Below are positions 18,354 through 26,577 of a DNA stretch of 64,000 bases, one piece after another. The position numbers were made by a program, and so were the translations under genes. Every line of letters starts with the position of its first letter. The stretch's first letter is position 1. Location of the stretch: NCBI GenBank assembly GCA_018222965.1, contig JAAEZH010000020.1, positions 1-64,000 on the forward strand, given 5' to 3'. The stretch is from Bacteroidota bacterium. GTDB lineage: Bacteria > Bacteroidota > Bacteroidia > Chitinophagales > Saprospiraceae. The notes under the pieces are model-generated. The model was given only the letters and a program-made list of their open reading frames with translations. It made no database searches and was not told the origin of the DNA.

Positions 18354-18872
18354 ATGTCAGCCTTAGAGTTCAATTCACACTTCGACAAGTTAACTTCCGT
18401 TCTCCAGGCCTTTGCATATAATCTGACCAAGAACGGGGAAGATGCTAAAGACTTATTTCAGGAAACCGCTTTTCGAGCCATGACAAACCGGGATAAATTT
18501 CGCCCGGGCACCAATTTTAAGGCATGGCTTTTTACGATCATGAAAAACATTTTCATCAACAACTATCGTAAAAAGATGAAAGCCAATACCATCATGGACT
18601 CGACCGAAAACCTTTACTACCTCAACACAGGTGGTAATACAATCTCCAACCGAGGAGAAGCTAACATACTGATACACGAATTAAAAGGTATGATCTCCAA
18701 ATTGGATGAATCCATCCGGGTCCCATTCTTAATGCACTATCAGGGATATAAATACCAGGAAATTGCAGATCATTTCGAGCTCCCGCTGGGCACTGTAAAA
18801 AGTCGCATTTTCTTTGCTCGAAAAGAACTGAAAGCGCTTATCAAAAACCGTTACCAAAACGTTTTTGAGTAA
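18354..18872 (+). CDS. ECF-type RNA polymerase sigma factor
   Basis: Group 4 sigma-70 factor of 172 residues that redirects RNA polymerase to a subset of promoters. Region 2 spans about 10-80 (AYNLTKNGEDAKDLFQETAFRA, FKAWLFTIMKNIFINNYRK) and region 4 about 110-165 (VPFLMHYQGYKYQEIADHFELPLGTVKSRIFFARKEL), a helix-turn-helix reading the -35 element. No anti-sigma factor is adjacent: the next gene is convergent. A strong promoter-like box upstream and a terminator downstream show a single-gene unit. Such stand-alone ECF factors are common in Bacteroidota; the regulon is not visible here. Confidence 0.93.
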   Translation: MSALEFNSHFDKLTSVLQAFAYNLTKNGEDAKDLFQETAFRAMTNRDKFRPGTNFKAWLFTIMKNIFINNYRKKMKANTIMDSTENLYYLNTGGNTISNRGEANILIHELKGMISKLDESIRVPFLMHYQGYKYQEIADHFELPLGTVKSRIFFARKELKALIKNRYQNVFE

Positions 18873-18902
18873 GTCCAAAAATACCTTTACTAATAGTAGC
18901 CC

Positions 18903-18938
18903 ACCGGCGCCGGAAGTTATTCCAGTGCCGGTTTTTTT
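18903..18938 (+). terminator. Intrinsic terminator after the sigma-factor gene
   Basis: Stem ACCGGCGCCGGAA with TTCCAGTGCCGGT (one wobble, one mismatch), GTTA loop, followed directly by seven T. Confidence 0.8.
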
Positions 18939-19025
18939 ATGCCGTTTTTTAAGGGCCGACAGCATATTGGGCTACTTCGCCCCGGCCAGTCTTTGACCGG
19001 CTGAGGCGAAGCGAATACCAACAAT

Positions 19026-21737
19026 TTACTGCTTAATCATTTTAACAGGATGAGCAAGCATCATTCCCTGCTGGTCATAAATGCCTGTCAGATACATTCC
19101 GTTGGGTTGATCACTAAGATCAATCAATACGAAACCACTACTCACCGATACTGTTTTGACCGTTTGCCCCTGGATGTTAGTTACCCGAAGCACATTATTA
19201 GGATGCTGTAAAGCAACCGGAAGCGCAACGAAAAAGTTGCCGGAAGAGGGATTCGGAAGAACCGAAAGAAACAAACCCGGATCCCGGTCCGTAACAGCTG
19301 TGACAACCGAAATCGTTTCACAGTATTCAGCTGTACAGGTCTCCCCCGTAAAATCAATACGGGTTACCAACATGCAGACAAAGAAATCATCGGCAGCCGG
19401 GAACACATGAGAAATAGACGCTGTGCCACTGGTGTTATCCACGGGCGAACCGTCGCCCCAGATCCAGGACACCATATCGCAGTTATCAATCAGGCTGACC
19501 GGTGTAAAGGAGTAGGTAAGCAGACCCGTGGAGACCACTGTAAAACCGTCGTTTATATCGTTTTGAAACTGCGGATTCTCACAAGTGCAGGTATCGTTGG
19601 ATATTTCCACCATCGGCAAACAAGCATTCACTTTTACCTGACAATTATCACCGTCGGCAGTTGTGTAGTTGACCGTGGCGCATAATTCCGTATCACCCGG
19701 GTTTAGGACGATGTTTTCGCATAAATTGATGCCGGAAAAATCCGTGCCATCGCAGTTGATGTCCCAATCAATAGTAGATCCGGCAGGGATATTGGGAGAC
19801 AGACAGTATGTGTATGTATTCCCCCCCACAAAGGTTTCCTGTATCCCGTAGTTCATTACATCAGTCATAAAATCGGCGCAGCAGAAATCCGAATTCCCAT
19901 CGCAGGGCAGTATGAAGTCCTTGACGTGCTCCTCGCTGTAACAGGCCGTATTTTGACTCTCCAGACACTCAAGCGTGTAGCAGACCGTTTGCACTCCGCA
20001 GGTGTATGTAACGCTGGCCGGATCATTTCCGGATGTGACCTGATCGATATTACCGTCACAGTCAAAATCCCAAAGAATACGCACATTGTAGGGCGCAAAA
20101 ACTGGCACGGGATACAAGTTGACCGGTCCCCCGGCAGGTGTCCAGTTACTGATATCCACTGCCAGATCTACCTGACTCGGAATTTGCGAAAAATGATCTT
20201 CGCAATCTGTACAACTGACCGACACATCGATCAATTCGCAAAGTTCAATGCTACAAGTATCTCCATCGGGCAGAATGCGTTCGATGGTGAGCGTAGCCAG
20301 ATAGGGACCTGGCGCGGGATAAGCGTGAAAGACACAAGGAATTTGTCCACTTACAGGTCCGGCTCCGGTACCGTCGCCAAAATTCCAGCTTAGCCAGTCG
20401 GTTGGCAATATGTTGGCAGGCGCACAGAGTTGATAGCTCGCCCATTGGGCATAGGTAAAACCGCTACCCAGGAATTCGTCATGAAAATCATCGCAACAAC
20501 AATCCCCTTCGATCAGAACGATAAATGTAACATCCAGTCCTGTACAATTGAACAAATCTAAATTCGCTCCGGGAAAGCTCAGGCTGGCTGTGTATTGTTG
20601 GTTTTGAATGGTGGGATTAACTACCACTGAATTGACGTTATTTCCAACCACAATCCCATCATTGTCGGTCCAGGTCCAGACGCCGCCAGGAATGCAGATT
20701 GCCGGCACAGAGAGCGTGACCGGATCACCGCACATGCCACTGACAGTTTGGGTGGCAGCCGGAAAGGCCTGCAGGTGCATATTAAACAAGGAAATATTTG
20801 GCTGGCTGAACGACGGAGAATTATCTTGCTGCGGATAGACCACCAGATTATTGTAATTGTTGTCGGGGGTAAAGCAGGCTACCATCTGCCGCCGGGTGGT
20901 ATTCGTGATATTCTGATGGTCCTGGATAAGATATGATGGCGGCCCCGTCACAGCTCCGATCGGACCATTCGTAAATCCGGTAATCAGATGATTCAGGCTG
21001 GCGCCGGAACCACCACGCAGATAGGCATACGACAACAAATACCGTTGTCCGGCGACAACAGATGCCGTGGTTTGCATCGCTTCATGTGCCCCATTACTGG
21101 CACACCACATCCCAATCACACCGCATTCTCCCTGGGAAGGTATCGGACCAAAATTGCCATTTGGTGTCAACTGAATGCTTCGCCAGCAGGGAAAAAGCCC
21201 GGATCCATCTAAATTGAGATAAGAATTACCAGCGATTGGCAGGTCGCACTGGACAGGTAACGAAAACTCCGGGTTACAGATCAATTCGCCCGGACAGGGT
21301 GTCTGCACACAGCAAATATTGGGCGGCGGAGGTAAATCCGGACCGGTAGCAATCACACAAAAGGAAGAAGCCATCTGTCCCATATCATTGATGATGCTAT
21401 AGGGCAGGTAAATGATCGTATCAAGACTAAGCCAGAGTGCGTTGGGCTCGAAGGCCAGAATCGTCCCGTTGGTAAATGCATTCCCAAAAGGTGCAGCAGC
21501 CGAAAGATCTACCGTTTCCAGCGTAAGCGTACCGCAATCCAGCGGAAACTCGCCAGAGACAGCTCCAACACAGCCGTCATTGAGGATAAGATCGATTTCG
21601 TATCCGTTGGCTTCCGGTGCATAGAGGGTGTCCGGATATGCCTCCAGAAGGAGCGTGTCTATCTGGGCCGACAATCCGGACGCCATGAAAACCAGAAACA
21701 AGAACACGCCGAGGCGGCAAACATTTGGTTTTTCCAT
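19026..21737 (-). CDS. Cysteine-rich PKD-domain secreted protein with T9SS type A sorting domain
   Basis: A 903-residue predicted T9SS cargo. A signal peptide (ending ASGLSAQ) is followed by a segment with a jelly-roll-like stretch (about 150-320: CNPEFSLPVQC, NSYLNLDGSGLFPCWRSIQL, YLLSYAYLRGGSG), then at least three PKD-type domains marked by WLSWNFGDG, ILWDFDCDGNID and VSWIWGDGSP with HAYPAPGPY/HVFPAADDF strands. The last 85 residues (LSVLPNPSSGNFFVALP, LSDQPNGMYLTGIY, VKMIKQ) are the Por-type sorting domain. More than 50 cysteines imply extensive disulphides. It probably has an adhesive or structural surface role; no catalytic motif is seen. It is convergent with the sigma gene and divergent from the LytTR regulator. 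Confidence 0.88.
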   Translation of the reverse strand: MEKPNVCRLGVFLFLVFMASGLSAQIDTLLLEAYPDTLYAPEANGYEIDLILNDGCVGAVSGEFPLDCGTLTLETVDLSAAAPFGNAFTNGTILAFEPNALWLSLDTIIYLPYSIINDMGQMASSFCVIATGPDLPPPPNICCVQTPCPGELICNPEFSLPVQCDLPIAGNSYLNLDGSGLFPCWRSIQLTPNGNFGPIPSQGECGVIGMWCASNGAHEAMQTTASVVAGQRYLLSYAYLRGGSGASLNHLITGFTNGPIGAVTGPPSYLIQDHQNITNTTRRQMVACFTPDNNYNNLVVYPQQDNSPSFSQPNISLFNMHLQAFPAATQTVSGMCGDPVTLSVPAICIPGGVWTWTDNDGIVVGNNVNSVVVNPTIQNQQYTASLSFPGANLDLFNCTGLDVTFIVLIEGDCCCDDFHDEFLGSGFTYAQWASYQLCAPANILPTDWLSWNFGDGTGAGPVSGQIPCVFHAYPAPGPYLATLTIERILPDGDTCSIELCELIDVSVSCTDCEDHFSQIPSQVDLAVDISNWTPAGGPVNLYPVPVFAPYNVRILWDFDCDGNIDQVTSGNDPASVTYTCGVQTVCYTLECLESQNTACYSEEHVKDFILPCDGNSDFCCADFMTDVMNYGIQETFVGGNTYTYCLSPNIPAGSTIDWDINCDGTDFSGINLCENIVLNPGDTELCATVNYTTADGDNCQVKVNACLPMVEISNDTCTCENPQFQNDINDGFTVVSTGLLTYSFTPVSLIDNCDMVSWIWGDGSPVDNTSGTASISHVFPAADDFFVCMLVTRIDFTGETCTAEYCETISVVTAVTDRDPGLFLSVLPNPSSGNFFVALPVALQHPNNVLRVTNIQGQTVKTVSVSSGFVLIDLSDQPNGMYLTGIYDQQGMMLAHPVKMIKQ

Positions 21738-21912
21738 TGTTCAAAATTTTTATAACCAAATGTACTTTCGGAGCAACGGGCCATCCGATAGAATCTCTAA
21801 ATGGCGGGCACGATTTTTTATTCGGACGTGCACAGCACGTATTCGGAAAACATGCGTTTGGCACAAGTGTAACAAAATACTTTTTCCGGGGATATAATCA
21901 ATAAATCAGCTT

Positions 21913-22650
21913 ATGAACCGAATCCTGCTCATTGATGGGGAAGCCAATTCCCGACAGGCCATACGGTCTGTCCTGGATAAAAGTTGTCCGGAAGTAAAAA
22001 TTGTTGGCGAATGCAAAAACATGGCTACCGGACTAGCTGGGATAAGAAGCTTGATGCCTGACACCGTAATAATGGATATTCGAATTCCGGATGGCTCGGG
22101 CTTCGATCTGCTCGAACTGATTCTCGATGTGGATTTCAATGTCCTATTCATTACGGCTCATGAAGAATACGCCCTGCGGGCATTCAAATATCATCCACTG
22201 GATTATTTGTTAAAACCGATAAATCCCTTAGAATTAATCAGTGCTATTAGTCGACTGCAATTACTATCCGGGTTTCATAATCTGGAAAAATTACCGCCAA
22301 CTTTATCCGACCGCCATCGACCGCTTGGCGGGAAGATTACGGTTTGCACGCATGGAACACTGAATTTTATCCGCCTGGATCAGATTCTGTATCTCCAGGC
22401 TGACAGTAATTATACGACCTTCTTTCTGCGTAGCGGGGTGAGGCTGGTGGTATCCCGACCGCTGTGTGAATTTGAGCAGGAACTCCCCAGGGATTCCTTT
22501 TTCCGGATCCACCAATCCTTCCTCATTAATATGGACGCCGTGGAAAAAGTAATGAATGAGGATGGCGGATATGCTATCCTGGAATCTTCCATAAGGATTC
22601 CCATCGCCCGTCGCCGAAAACTAAGCTTTCTACATGCGTTGGGACTCTAA
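21913..22650 (+). CDS. LytTR-family response regulator with an altered acidic pocket
   Basis: DNA-binding response regulator of 245 residues: receiver domain (1-115) with phosphoacceptor Asp55 (VIMDIRIPDGSGFD), Thr81 (FITAHEEYALRAF) and Lys101 (YLLKPINP), then a LytTR domain (about 145-245: ILYLQADSNYTTFFL, FFRIHQSFLINMDAVEKV, IPIARRRK) that binds direct repeats. The N-terminal metal pocket reads LLIDGEANSR, so the second aspartate of the usual Asp-Asp pair is Gly9. This may change magnesium binding or phosphorylation. No histidine kinase is adjacent, so it is an orphan here. A TACTTTTT box lies about 30 bases upstream, with TTTG 17 bases before it. Confidence 0.92.
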   Translation: MNRILLIDGEANSRQAIRSVLDKSCPEVKIVGECKNMATGLAGIRSLMPDTVIMDIRIPDGSGFDLLELILDVDFNVLFITAHEEYALRAFKYHPLDYLLKPINPLELISAISRLQLLSGFHNLEKLPPTLSDRHRPLGGKITVCTHGTLNFIRLDQILYLQADSNYTTFFLRSGVRLVVSRPLCEFEQELPRDSFFRIHQSFLINMDAVEKVMNEDGGYAILESSIRIPIARRRKLSFLHALGL

Positions 22651-22866
22651 TTTTCAATTACACTTCGCCAGGTCGAGCGTAGCCTTTTCACGCTTATTGG
22701 ACCTGCCAGCCTTGCATTCTTTAAGCTAAAAGGCTCCTCCCAGACCAGTCCTTGGAGTAACTCACTAAATGGCCTATCTTCACCTTTCGGCGGTTTTTGA
22801 AAATCATTTGCCTTTCGGCGAATAATCTTCAATAACCTATACGATTTTCCAACCCACTTCTTACAA

Positions 22867-23922
22867 ATGACTCCCGAGGATTTCCAAAGCAGACTCTCCA
22901 AATGGCATGAAGAATATGCCCGTGAGCTTCCCTGGAAAGAAACCAGAGATCCATACCTCATCTGGCTGTCTGAGATCATTTTGCAGCAAACCCGGGTGCA
23001 GCAAGGATTACCGTACTATCAGCATTTTCATTCGACTTATCCTACTGTAGAAGCGCTTGCCAATGCCCCTCAGGATAAAGTCCTTAAGTCCTGGGAAGGC
23101 CTCGGATACTACAGCCGTGCCCGAAACCTGCATGCCGCAGCCAAATACGTTACAGAAGAACTGAATGGGATTTTCCCGGATTCCTACGATGGCTTACTCA
23201 AACTGAAGGGGGTCGGACCATACACCGCTGCTGCCATTGCCTCCTTCGCTTTCGACCTGCCTCATGCTGTTGTCGACGGGAATGTTTATCGGGTTCTTGC
23301 CCGAATATTTGGCATTGACACACCGATCGATACCACTTCCGGAAAGAAAGAATTTGCAGCCCTGGCCGACAAACTACTCGACCAAAAAGACCCGGCCGGA
23401 TTCAATCAGGCTATGATGGACTTTGGGGCTCTCCAGTGCACGCCGGGAAACCCGGACTGTGACAACTGCCCTATGGCCAGCCATTGCTTTGCCTGGCAAC
23501 ATCAAAGGATATCCGATTTTCCGGTCAAATCGAAAGCCAAACCCAAAAAGGAACGCTTCTTTCATTACCTGGTTTTCACCGATGGTAAAAACACTTTGAT
23601 TGAAAAAAGAACAGAAAAAGATATTTGGCAAGGACTCTACCAGTTCCCACTACTCGAACTTTCGGAAGCGAAGCTTACCGCAGAAAACCTGCTGAAAAAG
23701 ATCCAAAATGCTTATCCGGGAATTCCCGCCATTCAATTCGCCACAAAAACCGAAACGGTACTCAAACAAACCCTTAGCCACCAACGTATTTTTGCCTGCT
23801 TTTGGACTCTCCAAACAGACAGGCTCTTTGTACCTGAAGAATATGACTGGAAATTGGTGCAACGATCAAAGCTTGCTACCTTTGCGTTTCCGCGAATTAT
23901 TGACCGATACCTCAATGATTAA
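22867..23922 (+). CDS. mutY: Adenine DNA glycosylase MutY
   Basis: Removes adenine mispaired with 8-oxoguanine in base-excision repair. The 351 residues show the catalytic Glu36 (LSEIILQQTRV), the helix-hairpin-helix LKGVGPYTAAAI, the catalytic Asp137 (HAVVDGNVYR) and the [4Fe-4S] cluster cysteines 191, 198, 201 and 207 (Cx6Cx2Cx5C), followed by a NUDIX-like C-terminal domain for 8-oxoG recognition (about 225-350). It starts the conserved mutY-ssb-gldE-gldD run. The gap to ssb is about 140 bases. Confidence 0.97.
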   Translation: MTPEDFQSRLSKWHEEYARELPWKETRDPYLIWLSEIILQQTRVQQGLPYYQHFHSTYPTVEALANAPQDKVLKSWEGLGYYSRARNLHAAAKYVTEELNGIFPDSYDGLLKLKGVGPYTAAAIASFAFDLPHAVVDGNVYRVLARIFGIDTPIDTTSGKKEFAALADKLLDQKDPAGFNQAMMDFGALQCTPGNPDCDNCPMASHCFAWQHQRISDFPVKSKAKPKKERFFHYLVFTDGKNTLIEKRTEKDIWQGLYQFPLLELSEAKLTAENLLKKIQNAYPGIPAIQFATKTETVLKQTLSHQRIFACFWTLQTDRLFVPEEYDWKLVQRSKLATFAFPRIIDRYLND

Positions 23923-24061
23923 TTCCCAGATTAGCATTTGTGTCAAAATACTATAATCGCTATATTTATTAAACAGATTAGAACCAGCCAATAATTGAGC
24001 TTGTTCTCTTGCTGCGAAATCACATGATCCCTCTATAAACTTATTAAACCAAAACAAGAAA

Positions 24062-24496
24062 ATGGTAAACCGAGTAACGCTGATTGGAAACACGGGGAAA
24101 GATCCGGAAATTCGGACACTGGAAAACGGTGCCAAAGTAGCGACTTTTAGTGTCGCAACCGATGAGGGATATAAAGACAATACAGGAAACTGGGTAGACC
24201 GCACCGAATGGCACAATGTCGTTGGCTGGCGCGGCCTGGCAGAACGAGCCGAACGCACCCTCAAAAAAGGTATGCTTGTATATGTGGAAGGCAAATTATC
24301 TACCCGTAAATGGCAGGATAAAGACGGCAATGACCGCTACCGCACAGAGATCATTGCAAATTATTTCAGGATCGTCAACAGCAGAGAAAATACTTCGGAT
24401 TCACAACCACAGAGTAATACTTCTGCAACCAATTCTACCGTAGCTCCTGTAGTACCCGAAGTGTCTGAATCTGATGATGATGACTTGCCATTCTAG
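24062..24496 (+). CDS. ssb: Single-stranded DNA-binding protein
   Basis: Coats single-stranded DNA during replication and repair. The 144 residues have an OB-fold (1-110: VNRVTLIGNTGKDPEIR, VATFSVATDEGY, TEWHNVVGWRGLAE, YVEGKLSTRKWQDKDG) and a flexible Gln/Ser/Thr-rich linker ending in the acidic tip DDDDLPF, which recruits partner proteins. It sits between mutY and gldE, a placement typical of Bacteroidota. An AT-rich TATATTTA upstream is one base from the -7 consensus. Confidence 0.97.
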   Translation: MVNRVTLIGNTGKDPEIRTLENGAKVATFSVATDEGYKDNTGNWVDRTEWHNVVGWRGLAERAERTLKKGMLVYVEGKLSTRKWQDKDGNDRYRTEIIANYFRIVNSRENTSDSQPQSNTSATNSTVAPVVPEVSESDDDDLPF

Positions 24497-24559
24497 GCAT
24501 TTGCTCTGAAGGCCGCTTGTTTTTGTCGGCCTTCGCATTGTTTAACAAAGTACCAAACA

Positions 24560-25981
24560 TTGGAAAACGAACCCGCGAGTCGACGATCACTCCTTCTTTC
24601 TTCTTCCATATTAGCCCTGCTGTTTATTCCGCCTGCCAGCCTTTGGCTATCATTGCTTTTAGTAGTCTTACTGCTATTTAGCTCCGCTTTGGTGTCAGGT
24701 TCCGAAGTAGCCTTTTTTTCTCTCTCTCATCACGACTTCGCTCGTCTTCGGGAGGACAATGATACGCCAGCCAAACGGATCCTCACCCTGCACGATAAAC
24801 CCCGTACATTACTGGCAACTATTCTGATCAGCAATAACTTTATCAATATTGCGATCGTACTCGTTTCTGACTATCTCCTGGGGCAATTGCTGCCCGAAAG
24901 CCTCTTCCTCGGCTGGGCGCAAAGCCTCACCAATTCTTTTCCTTTCATCAATGCCCCCCTGGAAAAGCTTAGCGAAACCATTGGATTTACCATCAATGTG
25001 GTTGGAGTAACTTTCCTGCTGGTACTTTTTGGAGAAGTCGCCCCAAAGATTTATGCAAAACTCAACAACATCCAACTGGCCAAATTTATGGCCGGACCGC
25101 TGAGTTTCATGATGCAGTTATTTCGCCCCATGAGCTTGCTCCTGGTCAAAGGAACCAACATCATTGAGAGAAGACTTGAAAAACGAACCCAGTCGGGCAG
25201 CATGACCAGTCGGGCAGAAATTGATGAAGCGATTGAGCTAACCGTTAGCCACGAGCAAAATGCCCGACAGGAAATTGACATTCTTAAAGGCATTGTCAAA
25301 TTCGGTGATGTAAGCGTTCGTCAGATAATGCAGGCAAGAGTCGACGTAAAAACCATTGATTACAAGACCGAATACACCGAACTTCTCAAAAACATCAAAG
25401 AGTGGGGATACAGCCGCATCCCTGTTTACCAGGATGATTTTGATCACATCGTTGGCATCCTGTATGTAAAAGACCTTGTAGGCTCTCTCGATAAAAACGA
25501 CAACTTCGAATGGCAGTCGCTTATCCGTACCAATCTGTTATTTGTGCCGGAAGCCAAAAAGATCAACGATATGCTCCGCGAGTTTCAACAGGAACGCACA
25601 CACATGGCCTTCGTTGTCGATGAATATGGAGGCACCTCTGGCATCGTTACCCTCGAGGACATTATGGAGGAAGTAATCGGCGAAATAAGGGATGAGTTTG
25701 ACGACGAAGAAGAAGTCGAATTTCTTAAACTGGATGCCTTTAACTACCAGTTTGAAGGCAAAACCTTCCTCAACGATTGCTGCCGGGTTATGAATCTCCC
25801 AACCGACACTTTTGAGGGAGCACGAGGAGATGCAGACTCCATCGCCGGACTCGTTTTGAACCTCGCCGGTCAATTTCCTAAAAAAGGAGCAGAATACACC
25901 TGGGAAAGATTCCGTTTCAAAGTAATCAGCCTGGACAAAAGGCGCATCATTCAAATCTTGGTAACCATACTAGAATCATGA
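24560..25981 (+). CDS. gldE: Gliding motility-associated protein GldE (CNNM/CorC-type membrane protein)
   Basis: Inner-membrane protein of the HlyC/CorC family linked to gliding in Flavobacterium, where it partners GldD; the biochemical role is unsettled. The start is a TTG at 24560 (MENEPASRRS), about 60 bases after ssb; no nearby ATG is in frame. The 473 residues comprise four membrane segments (about 15-200, with SGSEVAFFSLSHHDF, the DUF21 signature), two CBS domains (about 230-365: VRQIMQARVDVKTID, MAFVVDEYGGTSGIVTLEDI) and a C-terminal CorC_HlyC domain. The stop overlaps the gldD start (ATGA), so the pair is translationally coupled. Confidence 0.93.
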   Translation: MENEPASRRSLLLSSSILALLFIPPASLWLSLLLVVLLLFSSALVSGSEVAFFSLSHHDFARLREDNDTPAKRILTLHDKPRTLLATILISNNFINIAIVLVSDYLLGQLLPESLFLGWAQSLTNSFPFINAPLEKLSETIGFTINVVGVTFLLVLFGEVAPKIYAKLNNIQLAKFMAGPLSFMMQLFRPMSLLLVKGTNIIERRLEKRTQSGSMTSRAEIDEAIELTVSHEQNARQEIDILKGIVKFGDVSVRQIMQARVDVKTIDYKTEYTELLKNIKEWGYSRIPVYQDDFDHIVGILYVKDLVGSLDKNDNFEWQSLIRTNLLFVPEAKKINDMLREFQQERTHMAFVVDEYGGTSGIVTLEDIMEEVIGEIRDEFDDEEEVEFLKLDAFNYQFEGKTFLNDCCRVMNLPTDTFEGARGDADSIAGLVLNLAGQFPKKGAEYTWERFRFKVISLDKRRIIQILVTILES

Positions 25982-26577
25982 CCACAACCCGACTCTTCGG
26001 AATTATCACCATACTCACGCTGTTTTTCGCTGCTTGCTCAGAACCGGTTTATACACCCAAACCACGGGCCTTCCCAAAGGTGGATTATCCGGAACATGAG
26101 TATAAAACCTTTGTAAACGAGACTTGCGACTTTAGCTTTGAAATGCCTGTTTATGCCCAAATAGAACGGGATTCTTCCTTCTTCGATGAAAAACCGGCTC
26201 ACCCATGCTGGTTTAATATTTACTTCCCGGACTTCGACAGCAAACTCCATTGTTCCTATACCCCCCTGGGGCCCAACAAAAGTTTTGACGAGGTGCGATC
26301 AGATGCTTTCGAAATGGCCAATTACCACAATCGAAAAGCCAATTTCATCGAGGAGGTTTTAATTCAAAATAATATTGGAGCAGCAGGAATTGCTTTTAAC
26401 TTCGATGGACCCGTCGCATCTCCATACCAGTTCTTCCTCACAGACAGTACCCAGCAGCACTTCTTCCGGGCATCCCTTTATTTCAACACCCAGTCTCGCC
26501 CCGACTCTCTGGCACCAATCATTGATTTCCTAAAGGAAGATTTCGACCACATGGTCGCTACCTTTAAATGGGAGTAA
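25978..26577 (+). CDS. gldD: Gliding motility lipoprotein GldD
   Basis: Lipoprotein of 199 residues required for gliding and T9SS function in Flavobacterium. The N-terminus MTTTRLFGIITILTLFFAAC is a lipoprotein signal (Cys20). The mature part shows the family pattern PRAFPKVDYPEHEYK, CDFSFEMPVYA, CWFNIYFPDFDSKLHCSY and DHMVATFKW. It overlaps gldE by four bases and ends exactly where the convergent DUF3857 gene ends (no gap between the two stop codons). Confidence 0.93.
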   Translation: MTTTRLFGIITILTLFFAACSEPVYTPKPRAFPKVDYPEHEYKTFVNETCDFSFEMPVYAQIERDSSFFDEKPAHPCWFNIYFPDFDSKLHCSYTPLGPNKSFDEVRSDAFEMANYHNRKANFIEEVLIQNNIGAAGIAFNFDGPVASPYQFFLTDSTQQHFFRASLYFNTQSRPDSLAPIIDFLKEDFDHMVATFKWE

